Under the pieces are notes generated by a model that saw nothing but the letters and a program-made list of their open reading frames with translations, searched no databases and was not told where the DNA came from. Below are positions 33,168 through 39,723 of a stretch of 64,000 nt of DNA, piece by piece; position 1 is the stretch's first letter, and every line of letters begins with the position of its first letter. The stretch is from Rubricoccus sp963708165 (GTDB taxonomy: Bacteria > Bacteroidota > Rhodothermia > Rhodothermales > Rubricoccaceae), in NCBI GenBank assembly GCA_963708165.1, contig OY970187.1, positions 2,852,001 to 2,916,000 on the forward strand, written 5' to 3'. The position numbers and the translations under genes were made by a program.

Positions 33168-34268
33168 CTACCCGTCCTCTCGCCAGAGGCTGAGCGACGA
33201 GACCTCGGGCCAGATGGCCTCAGGCGCCGCGAGCCAGGCGGGCAGGTGCCGCGCGAGGAGTGGCGCGGTGAGCAGGCCTTTGGCGCCGAGGCCCGCGAAT
33301 ACCCACGGGGAAAGAGGGATGCGGGACGAGGGATGGAGAGGGATGCTGGAAGACTCGGCCTCTGGCGCCAGAGGCCCCAGGACCGGCAGTCGGCCGGGTC
33401 GCGTGCTCGCGGGAACGGTGAGGCGCACGCCTGCGCGCGCTTCCACCACCTCGGCGCGTGCCAGCGCGGGGATCACGCCAGAGGCCCGCTCCACGAGCAG
33501 CGCCGTGGCCTCTGGCGTGGGCCCGGGCACGCTCCACGTGTGCTCGAACGTGGCGCCGACGAGCACCTCGCGTGGCGCGATGGGCACGACGTAGGTGCCG
33601 CCCGAGACGGCGGGCAAGCCGTGGGCCTGGGGTGTGCGCAGGCGGACGGTCTGGCCTTTGACGCCGTGTAGCGGGAGGCCGGGCGCCAGAGGCGCGGTCG
33701 CGGCGCCGGTGCAGAGGAGAAGGTGCGCCGCGCGGATCTCGCCGCCGTCGGTTTGCACCGAGCCCGCACCCCATGCCATGAGCCTCTGGCGGCGCACCTC
33801 GGCGCCTGCGCGGACGGCGGCACCGAGCACGGCGTCGATCATCGCGGGGATGTCGATGTGGCCGCCCTCGCGCACCCACAGCGCGCCATGCGGCGCGAGC
33901 ACGTCGGGAAAACGCTCGCCAGAGGCTTCGGGCGCGAGCCAGTCCAGACGGTTCGGGTGCTCGGCCTGCCTCTGGCGGAAGGCGCGCGCCTGCTTCTCAT
34001 TTCCAGCGGGGCGGAGCAGGCCGTCTTGTCGCCAGAGACCTCTGGCGCCTGCATCGTCCAGCATGGCGCCGAGGGCGTCGAGGGCGTCGGAGGCGCGCCA
34101 GGCCGGGTGGGCTTTGCGGCCCATGAACGGGTTGACGAGCCCGGCGGCGGCGTGGCTGGCGCCCGGCGCGCCGCTGTCGAGCACGATCACGCGTCGCGTC
34201 GGCGCGAGGGCGAGGGCGGCGCAGGCGCCTGCGAGGCCTGCGCCCGCGATGACGACGTGCTGGCTCAT
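33168..34268 (-). CDS. FAD-dependent amino-acid oxidase-like protein (DAO family)
   Basis: A 366-residue flavoprotein. The dinucleotide motif VVIAGAGLAGACAALALA is at the N-terminus, followed by the family region (HAAAGLVNPFMGRKAHPAWR), the second FAD strand LLLCTGAATAPLAPGLPLHG and C-terminal VFAGLGAKGLLTAPLLARHL. Substrate is unknown; the DAO family includes glycine oxidase and the MnmC oxidase domain. Between PVLGPL and SPWVFAGLG about 18 residues are encoded by an iterated word and tandem GAGGGAT heptads, so repeats have been inserted in frame. It is divergent from thiO, also a DAO-family enzyme. Confidence 0.82.
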   Translation of the reverse strand: MSQHVVIAGAGLAGACAALALAPTRRVIVLDSGAPGASHAAAGLVNPFMGRKAHPAWRASDALDALGAMLDDAGARGLWRQDGLLRPAGNEKQARAFRQRQAEHPNRLDWLAPEASGERFPDVLAPHGALWVREGGHIDIPAMIDAVLGAAVRAGAEVRRQRLMAWGAGSVQTDGGEIRAAHLLLCTGAATAPLAPGLPLHGVKGQTVRLRTPQAHGLPAVSGGTYVVPIAPREVLVGATFEHTWSVPGPTPEATALLVERASGVIPALARAEVVEARAGVRLTVPASTRPGRLPVLGPLAPEAESSSIPLHPSSRIPLSPWVFAGLGAKGLLTAPLLARHLPAWLAAPEAIWPEVSSLSLWREDG

Positions 34269-34385
34269 GCTCGTGGCGGTGGGGGCGCAAGGGTAGCGCC
34301 GCGCGCGAGCGCTCGCCAGAGGCGCGGTAGCTTGCGCGATGCGGATCCCACCCCATCGCGCTCGGCGCCCCCTCCCGCTACGGCC

Positions 34386-35501
34386 ATGACGCCAGAGGCA
34401 AAGGTTCTCGTCGTCGGCGGAGGCATCGCCGGGCTGGGCGCGGCGTGGCGGCTGGCGCAGGAGGGGCGCGCCGTGACCATTCTGGAGCGCGTCGAACTGG
34501 GCCGCGGCGCGAGTTGGGCCGCGGCGGGAATGTTGGCGCCAGGAGCGGAGATCGGTTTCGACGAACTGGACCTGTACGCGCTCGGGCGCGAGTCTCTGAG
34601 CCTGTGGCCCGCCTTCGCGCGCGAGCTAGAGGCCGCCTCTGGCGAGAGCATCGGCTTCGATGCCGCGGGCACGCTCGTCGTGGCGGATGACCGGGACAGC
34701 GCGCGGGCGTTGCGCCGACTGTTCCAGTTCCAGCAGAGCCACGGCGTGCCCGTCACGTGGCTTTCCGGGCCGGATGCGGCCGACCTCGAACCGGCGCTGA
34801 CCTCGCGCATCCCGGCCGCCATTCTCTCGCCAGAGGACCATCAGGTGGACCCGCGCGCGGTCGTGGAGGCGCTCGTCGCGGCGTGCCGAGAAGCGGGCGT
34901 CACGATCCGCGAGAACGCCGAGGTTGTCGCGGTGCGCGAAGGCGACGCGCCAGAGGCGGTCCTGGGCTCTGGCGAAACCGTGCGCGGCGGCGTGGTCGTG
35001 ATCGCGGCGGGCGCGCAGAGCGGGGCGCTGGCCGGGCTGGACCCCGCGCCGCCAGTGCGGCCCGTCAAGGGGCAGGCGCTCTCCGTCCGCATGAACGCCG
35101 ACGTGCAGTTTGCGCGCGTCATCCGTGGCCCTCGCGCCTACCTCGTGCCCAAAGCCGACGGCCGGCTGGTCATCGGCGCGACGAGCGAGGAGAGGGGAGA
35201 GGACACCGCGCTCACGGCGGGCGGCCTCTATCGCCTGCTGGAGGGCGCCGTACGCGTCGCGCCCGGCATCGAGGAACTAGACGTGATCGAAACGTGGGCG
35301 GGCCTGCGCCCGGCCAGTCTGGACCACGCGCCCATCTTGGGCCGCTCGCGCCAGAGGCGCATCGTGCTGGCCTCTGGCGCCTACCGCCACGGCTTCCTCC
35401 TGCTGCCCGCGATGGCCGCGATGGTGGCGGCAGATGTGCAGGCAGTGCTCGCGGGCGAGCCCAGCGTGGTCCCCGCGCCATTCGCGGCGACGCGCTTTTA
35501 G
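34386..35501 (+). CDS. thiO: Glycine oxidase (thiazole pathway)
   Basis: A 371-residue FAD enzyme that oxidises glycine to iminoglycine for the thiazole ring of thiamine. FAD motif VLVVGGGIAGLGAAWRLAQE is followed by the ThiO-typical SWAAAGMLAPGAEIGFDELD, LEPALTSRIPAAILSPEDHQ, VDPRAVVEALVAACREAGV and GLRPASLDHAPILG. Conserved PVKGQ, RVIRGPRAYLVPKADGRLVI and GATSEERG support ThiO over other DAO members. The assignment is strengthened by thiS-thiG-thiE-thiD about 1.2 kb downstream on the same strand. No TPP riboswitch is recognisable upstream. Confidence 0.9.
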   Translation: MTPEAKVLVVGGGIAGLGAAWRLAQEGRAVTILERVELGRGASWAAAGMLAPGAEIGFDELDLYALGRESLSLWPAFARELEAASGESIGFDAAGTLVVADDRDSARALRRLFQFQQSHGVPVTWLSGPDAADLEPALTSRIPAAILSPEDHQVDPRAVVEALVAACREAGVTIRENAEVVAVREGDAPEAVLGSGETVRGGVVVIAAGAQSGALAGLDPAPPVRPVKGQALSVRMNADVQFARVIRGPRAYLVPKADGRLVIGATSEERGEDTALTAGGLYRLLEGAVRVAPGIEELDVIETWAGLRPASLDHAPILGRSRQRRIVLASGAYRHGFLLLPAMAAMVAADVQAVLAGEPSVVPAPFAATRF

Positions 35502-35525
35502 CCTCTGGCGTAGGGAGAGATCGCG

Positions 35526-35570
35526 ATGGGAATTGTCCCCCTCAATGAGGGGGACAGCTTTGCGACCAAC
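35526..35570 (+). repeat. Dispersed hairpin repeat (GGAATTGTCCCCCT family)
   Basis: GGGAATTGTCCCCCT, then CAATG, then AGGGGGACAG forms a hairpin and is followed by TTTGCGACC. A second copy lies on the opposite strand at about 1400-1445. The copy here stands just after thiO. Confidence 0.6.
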
Positions 35571-35642
35571 GGGGAGCAAAGCGGGGGGTGCTCGCAGGAA
35601 GCTTCTAAGCCCCAAGCCTCTGGCGCCAGAGGCCAGAACGAA

Positions 35643-35673
35643 GCGAGGCCCAGCCAGAACGGCCGGGCCTCGC
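35643..35673 (-). terminator. Likely terminator for the exported protein gene at 35697
   Basis: GCGAGGCCC.AGCC pairs with GGCC.GGGCCTCGC around an AGAAC loop, giving 12-13 bp. On the minus strand it is followed by TTCGTTCTGG, only moderately T-rich. It lies 24 bases beyond the minus-strand stop at 35697. Confidence 0.55.
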
Positions 35674-35696
35674 GGGTTCGTCGCCAGAGGCTGCGA

Positions 35697-36524
35697 TCAG
35701 CCGCCCAAGCGCACGTTGCCGGGGTAGCTCTCGTACATCGGCGTGCCTACGCTCGGCACGTCGTCGGTGGCCATGCGGATGGGGCGGCCCATGAGGCTTT
35801 TCCAGACTTCCATGCGCACGCGACGGCCGACGAGAAGCTCCTTTTTGTCCTCGTGGCACTGCACGGCCACGACGATCTCCTGGCCGGGATATGTCGCCGT
35901 CGTGTTGCTCAGACGGATGCGAAGCCAGCGGCTGACGGGCGGCGCGTCCCACCGGCAGATGCGCAGCGAGCCCGCACTGACGATGGTGCCCGAGACCGCC
36001 ATGCGGTCCGGGAAGCCGTCGCCGTCACGGCCGTAGCCGTCGGGGATGATGGGGTGAACCTGGACCGGCGGTGCCACAGCGTTGCGGCGGTAGAAGTCCA
36101 GCCCGTCGTTTTTGCGCGCTCCGCCAGAGGCGCCGTCGGTCGTGGTGACCTCCGCTGCTGCCATCTGCTCCGGGGAAAGGCCGAGGGCCTCGCCCATCGC
36201 CTCGCCCATTGCGCTCGCCATGCCTTCCAGCGCTTTCTCCAACTCGGCGATGGCCTCGGCCTCGGTGATCTCGCCCGCAGCGACCGCCGCTTCCAGATCC
36301 TCCATCGACCGCTGCGGAGCCTCTGGCGAGGGCACGACGACGGTCCGGATCGGAGTCGCCTCTGGCGCCGAGTCGGGTCGGAGGTCGGCCTCCTCGTAGG
36401 TCGTGGCGCCGTCCTTGTCGATGTACGGCGAGGGCGCCTGAGCGAGCGCTGCCGGAGCGAGCGCTGCCGGAGCGGCGCAGGCGAAGAGGAGGAGCGCGAA
36501 CGCGCGCGTATAGAGGTGCTTCAT
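35697..36524 (-). CDS. Exported protein of unknown function
   Basis: A 275-residue protein with a signal peptide (HLYTRAFALLLFACAAPAAL, cut near ALAQA). A helical, methionine- and alanine-rich section with LEAAVAAGEITEAEAIAELE is followed by a beta-rich C-terminal domain (MAVSGTIVSAGSLRICRWDA, RIRLSNTTATYPGQEIVVAV, LLVGRRVRMEVWKSLMGRPI). The latter resembles an OB-like or immunoglobulin-like fold. The ATG at 36524 starts the signal peptide. I do not recognise the family. It interrupts the thiamine genes on the opposite strand and seems unrelated to them. Confidence 0.6.
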   Translation of the reverse strand: MKHLYTRAFALLLFACAAPAALAPAALAQAPSPYIDKDGATTYEEADLRPDSAPEATPIRTVVVPSPEAPQRSMEDLEAAVAAGEITEAEAIAELEKALEGMASAMGEAMGEALGLSPEQMAAAEVTTTDGASGGARKNDGLDFYRRNAVAPPVQVHPIIPDGYGRDGDGFPDRMAVSGTIVSAGSLRICRWDAPPVSRWLRIRLSNTTATYPGQEIVVAVQCHEDKKELLVGRRVRMEVWKSLMGRPIRMATDDVPSVGTPMYESYPGNVRLGG

Positions 36525-36666
36525 GGGAGGGGGGGGATTCTGGCGTCTAGCATCGGCTGTTTCCCGGTTCGACCCGCAACGGCGGCCTCTGGCGTCGCGC
36601 GAGGGTTCCGCCTGCCCGCCCTGAACGGCTGGGGATCCGCGCCAGAGGCTGTGCGGTAGTGGCAGC

Positions 36667-36888
36667 ATGGACACCACGACACACGCGATTCAGGTCAACG
36701 GCGAGGCGCGCGACGTGCCCGCCGGGCTCACGCTGCACGCGCTGCTCACGCACCTCGGGCGCGACCCCGAGCAGGGCGGCGTGGCCGTCGCGCTGGACGA
36801 CCGCGTGGTGCGCCGCGCGCTCTGGCCCGAGACGCCCCTGGCGCCGAGCAGCCGCGTCGAAATCATCACGGCCTCGCAGGGCGGATGA
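36667..36888 (+). CDS. thiS: Sulfur carrier protein ThiS
   Basis: A 73-residue ubiquitin-like sulfur carrier. It begins MDTTTHAIQVNGEARDV, has the family ALLTHLGRDPEQGGVAVALD and ends ITASQGG with the C-terminal Gly-Gly that is adenylated and thiocarboxylated. It donates sulfur for the thiazole ring made by ThiG. Its stop overlaps the thiG ATG (ATGA at 36885-36888), so the two are translated together in near-equal amounts. Confidence 0.93.
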   Translation: MDTTTHAIQVNGEARDVPAGLTLHALLTHLGRDPEQGGVAVALDDRVVRRALWPETPLAPSSRVEIITASQGG

Positions 36889-37751
36889 GCGACGTTCTCA
36901 CACCGCAAGACGCCTCTGGCGACACGACCGGCGGTGCTGGCGCTGCGCCAGAGGCCGATACCTGGACCGTCGGCGGGCTCACGCTCGCCTCGCGCGTGCT
37001 GCTCGGCACCAGCCGTTATCCCAGTCTCCAGTCCCTGCTCGACAGCGTGGACGCCAGCGGCACGCAACTCGTGACGGTCGGTGTGCGGCGCATCGACCTG
37101 ACCGAATCGGGCGGCACCAACCTTCTCGCGGCGCTGCGCCAGAGGCACTCTCCCGAGCGCCCGCTGCACCTCTTGCCCAACACCGCCGGGTGCTACACCG
37201 CCCGTGAGGCCGTGCTCACGGCGCAACTCGCGCGAGAGGCGCTGGAGACCGACCGCGTCAAGCTCGAAGTCATCGGCGAGGACGAAACGCTCTACCCCGA
37301 CGCCATCGAACTCGTCAAGGCCGCGGGCCAGCTCGTGGCCGATGGCTTCGAGGTGTTCGCCTATTGCGGCGACGATCCCGTCACGGCGCGGCGCTTGGCC
37401 GACCTGGGCTGCGCAGCGGTCATGCCGCTCGGCGCGCCCATCGGCAGCGGCATGGGGCTGACCAACCCGTACGCGCTCCGCATCCTCCGCGAGATCCTGC
37501 CCGACGTGCCGCTGGTCGTCGACGCAGGCATCGGGACCGCCTCGGACGCCGCGCTCGCGATGGAACTGGGCTACGACGGCATCTTGCTCAACACCGCCGT
37601 CGCAGGCGCTCAGCGTCCGCCGCAGATGGCCGCCGCGATGCGCCACGCGACGACTGCCGGGCGCCTCGCGCACCTCGCGGGCCGCATCCCGCGCCGCCTC
37701 TACGCCGAGGCGAGCACGCCAGAGGCCGGGCGCATCGAACTGGGATCGTGA
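36885..37751 (+). CDS. thiG: Thiazole synthase
   Basis: A 288-residue TIM-barrel enzyme that joins deoxyxylulose phosphate, iminoglycine (from ThiO) and ThiS sulfur into the thiazole phosphate. It shows LTLASRVLLGTSRYPSLQSL, LLPNTAGCYTAREAVLTAQL, the Schiff-base lysine strand DRVKLEVIGEDETLYPD and VMPLGAPIGSGMGLTNP. VVDAGIGTASDAALAMELGY and DGILLNTAVAGA follow. The first 30 residues (PQDASGDTTGGAGAAPEADT) are an extra linker encoded by two iterated words. It overlaps thiS and, by GTGA, the next gene. Confidence 0.95.
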   Translation: MSDVLTPQDASGDTTGGAGAAPEADTWTVGGLTLASRVLLGTSRYPSLQSLLDSVDASGTQLVTVGVRRIDLTESGGTNLLAALRQRHSPERPLHLLPNTAGCYTAREAVLTAQLAREALETDRVKLEVIGEDETLYPDAIELVKAAGQLVADGFEVFAYCGDDPVTARRLADLGCAAVMPLGAPIGSGMGLTNPYALRILREILPDVPLVVDAGIGTASDAALAMELGYDGILLNTAVAGAQRPPQMAAAMRHATTAGRLAHLAGRIPRRLYAEASTPEAGRIELGS

Positions 37752-38446
37752 GAGGAGAAGGGGGAAGGGGGAAGGGGCAAGGGGGAGCCTCTGGCGGAGG
37801 CGTGCTCTCGCTGCCGCGCCTGATGTTGATCGCCGACGGCTTCGCGACCGGCCGCGGCGCGGGGGTGCGGGCGCAGTCGCCCGAGCGCGTGCGCAAGCTC
37901 GCCGCCGTCGCCGTCGCCGAGGGTGTGCGGTGGATTATGCTGCGCGACCATGCTGCGGACGACGCCGCGTTTTTCCGCGCCGCCGGACGCATCGTAGAGC
38001 GCGTGCGAGACATCGCGCCCGACGTGCGCATCGCTGTCAACAGCCGCCCCGAGGCGGCCCGACGTCTGCGCGCCGACCTGCATGTCGGCGCCAGAGGCCC
38101 GGCCCTGCCTCTGGCGCTGAAGTCGGCGCCGGTCGTGGGTGTCTCGGCGCACGCGCCAGAGGAGGTCGCGAGTGCTGCCGTCGCGGGCGCGAGCTACGCC
38201 TTTTTCTCTCCCGTCTACCGCACCGCCACGCACCCCGAGGCGGCGCCCGCCGGTCTGGACGCGCTGCGCCGCGCCTGCGCTGCGGCGCCAGGGGCGTTCC
38301 AGGTCATGGCGCTCGGCGGCGTCACGGCCAGCCGCGTGGCTGAGTGCCGCGGCGCGGGCGCGCACGGCGTGGCGGTGCTCTCCGCGATCCTGGACGCGCA
38401 CCGGCCCGAGCGCGCCGTGCGCGAGTTCCTCAAAGCCGCGGCATAG
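37748..38446 (+). CDS. thiE: Thiamine-phosphate synthase family protein (ThiE/TenI)
   Basis: A protein of up to 232 residues with the ThiE TIM barrel: PRLMLIADGFATGRG, EGVRWIMLRDHAADDAAFFR, VRIAVNSRPEAARRLRADLH, then VVGVSAHAPEEVASAAVAGA, SYAFFSPVYRTATHPEA and VMALGGVTASRVAECRGAGA. It couples the pyrimidine and thiazole moieties, or acts as TenI-like isomerase. The DxxxxG phosphate region is less standard, so both remain possible. A GTG at 37748 overlaps the thiG stop, but the first 18 codons are AAGGGGG heptads; the GTG at 37802 (VLSLPRLMLIADG) fits the fold better. Confidence 0.82.
   Translation: MRGEGGRGKGQGGASGGGVLSLPRLMLIADGFATGRGAGVRAQSPERVRKLAAVAVAEGVRWIMLRDHAADDAAFFRAAGRIVERVRDIAPDVRIAVNSRPEAARRLRADLHVGARGPALPLALKSAPVVGVSAHAPEEVASAAVAGASYAFFSPVYRTATHPEAAPAGLDALRRACAAAPGAFQVMALGGVTASRVAECRGAGAHGVAVLSAILDAHRPERAVREFLKAAA
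37758..37785 (+). repeat. AAGGGGG heptad tandem repeat at the thiE start
   Basis: AAGGGGG, AAGGGGG, AAGGGGC and AAGGGGG follow one another. The same heptad is repeated at 44652-44691. If translation begins at 37748 the repeat is coding (GEGGRGKGQGG). Confidence 0.8.
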
Positions 38447-38508
38447 CCTCTGGCGCCAGAGGCGCGCGCGATCCCCGTAGAGACGCCCCACGGGGCGCCT
38501 CCGGGCGA

Positions 38509-38568
38509 CCGCCAGAGGCGCATCCCGCCAGAGGCGCATCCCGCCAGAGGCACATCCCGCCAGAGGCC
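38509..38568. repeat. 16-bp tandem repeat built on the iterated word
   Basis: CCGCCAGAGGCGCATC is repeated at 38509, 38525 and 38541 (with one change), and a fourth copy starts at 38557. It then runs into CTCTGGCGCCAGAG. This shows the iterated word being amplified as a direct repeat in the thiE-thiD gap. Confidence 0.8.
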
Positions 38569-38671
38569 TCTGGCGCCAGAGCGGCGCGCCCGAGGCATTC
38601 TGCAGCTTCGCCGCGGCATGCCGCGGCGCTACCGGTTCGGTCCGCAGAATCCCGCGATCTTGCGCTCTGCC

Positions 38672-38702
38672 CATCCCTCGACCCCGCATCCCCCATCCCT
38701 CT
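38672..38702. repeat. CCC-type heptad run before thiD
   Basis: ATCCCTC, GACCCCG, CATCCCC and CATCCCT lie directly in front of the thiD start codon, where the ribosome-binding region should be. It is the reverse-complement type of the GAGGGAT heptads seen elsewhere. Confidence 0.65.
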
Positions 38703-39497
38703 TTGAACACCGCCCTCACCATTGCAGGCTCCGACTCCTCTGGCGGCGCCGGCATCCAGGCCGACCTCAAAACCTTCGAGGCGCTCGGCGTCTTCGGCAC
38801 CAGCGCCGTCACCGCCGTTACAGCGCAGAACACGACCGGCGTGAGCCGCGTGGACGTGCTCGCGCCAGAGGCGGTCACGGCGCAGATCGACGCCGTCGCC
38901 AGTGACTTCTCGCTGGGTGCTGTCAAGACCGGCATGCTCGCCAGTGCGGAGATCGTCCACGCCGTCGCCGACGCGGTCGAGCGGCTGGGCCTCGCGCCGC
39001 TCGTGGTCGACCCGGTCATGGTCGCCACGTCCGGCGACGCCCTGCTCGCGCCCGACGCCGTCGAGGCGTACCGCCAGAGGCTGTTTCCTCTGGCGACCGT
39101 GCTGACGCCCAACACGCACGAGGCCGAGGCGCTCGTGGGCTGGCCCGTCCGCACGCTCGACGACGCGCGCCGCGCCGCGGCCGAACTGCGCGCCTCTGGC
39201 GCAGACGCGGTCCTCGTCAAAGGCGGGCACCTGGAAGGCGAGCCGGACGCCGTAGACGTGCTCGCCGATGCCGAGGGCGAGCGCGTGTACAGATCCGAGC
39301 GCATCGACACCACGAGTACGCACGGCACGGGCTGCACGCTGGCCTCAGCGATTGCGGCCTACCTGGCCTCTGGCGCCGACCTGCGCGACGCCATTACGGG
39401 CGCGAAGAAGTACCTGACCGAGGCCATTCGTCACGCACCCGACCTCGGCGCGGGCCACGGGCCCGTGCGGCACCTCTGGCGTCTCACTCAATTGTGA
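38703..39497 (+). CDS. thiD: Hydroxymethylpyrimidine/phosphomethylpyrimidine kinase
   Basis: A 264-residue ribokinase-fold enzyme that phosphorylates HMP and HMP-P for thiamine synthesis. It begins ALTIAGSDSSGGAGIQADLK, then ALGVFGTSAVTAVTAQNTTG, VKTGMLASAEIVHAVADAVE, LVVDPVMVATSGDALL and VLTPNTHEAEALVGW. The anion hole and catalytic aspartate lie in STHGTGCTLASAIAAYLASG. The start is a TTG at 38703, which gives the family start exactly. It is the last gene of the thiamine run and is followed by tRNA-Arg. Confidence 0.93.
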   Translation: MNTALTIAGSDSSGGAGIQADLKTFEALGVFGTSAVTAVTAQNTTGVSRVDVLAPEAVTAQIDAVASDFSLGAVKTGMLASAEIVHAVADAVERLGLAPLVVDPVMVATSGDALLAPDAVEAYRQRLFPLATVLTPNTHEAEALVGWPVRTLDDARRAAAELRASGADAVLVKGGHLEGEPDAVDVLADAEGERVYRSERIDTTSTHGTGCTLASAIAAYLASGADLRDAITGAKKYLTEAIRHAPDLGAGHGPVRHLWRLTQL

Positions 39498-39543
39498 CGC
39501 CCCATCCCACGCATCTTCACGCGGCGCCGCGCCAGAGGCCCCT

Positions 39544-39551
39544 TACCTTGG
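39544..39551 (+). promoter_or_regulatory. Candidate -10/-7 box (TACCTTGG) of tRNA-Arg
   Basis: TACCTTGG ends nine bases before the tRNA 5' end, the right distance for a -10-type element. It matches the TATCTTGG boxes before tRNA-Leu and the aldolase gene. Confidence 0.45.
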
Positions 39552-39559
39552 GTCACAGC

Positions 39560-39633
<74 letters not shown>

Positions 39634-39637
39634 CACA

Positions 39638-39669
39638 CCGCTCCTCAGTCTCTGGGGAGCGGTTTTTTT
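39638..39669 (+). terminator. Rho-independent terminator after tRNA-Arg
   Basis: CCGCTCC (39638) pairs with GGAGCGG, enclosing about 11 bases, and is followed by seven T residues. It starts four bases after the tRNA. Confidence 0.9.
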
Positions 39670-39723
39670 GTGCACCGCCTGCCGGTTGGCGCGAGGTTGA
39701 GGGCCGAGCCTTCCCGACCCGCT

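Noticed and set aside
34269..34385. TPP riboswitch upstream of thiO
   Set aside because: The conserved sequence blocks are absent, and most of the 117-base gap is low-complexity G+C with an iterated word.
35526..35727. Small plus-strand frames beginning MGIVPLNEGD after thiO
   Set aside because: They are the translated dispersed hairpin repeat. A similar MGIVPL frame appears at the other copy near 1440, which shows repeat rather than gene identity.
38509..38568. Possible CRISPR-like array of short repeats
   Set aside because: Units are 16 bp with no unique spacers, and no cas genes are nearby. It is a tandem repeat of the iterated word.
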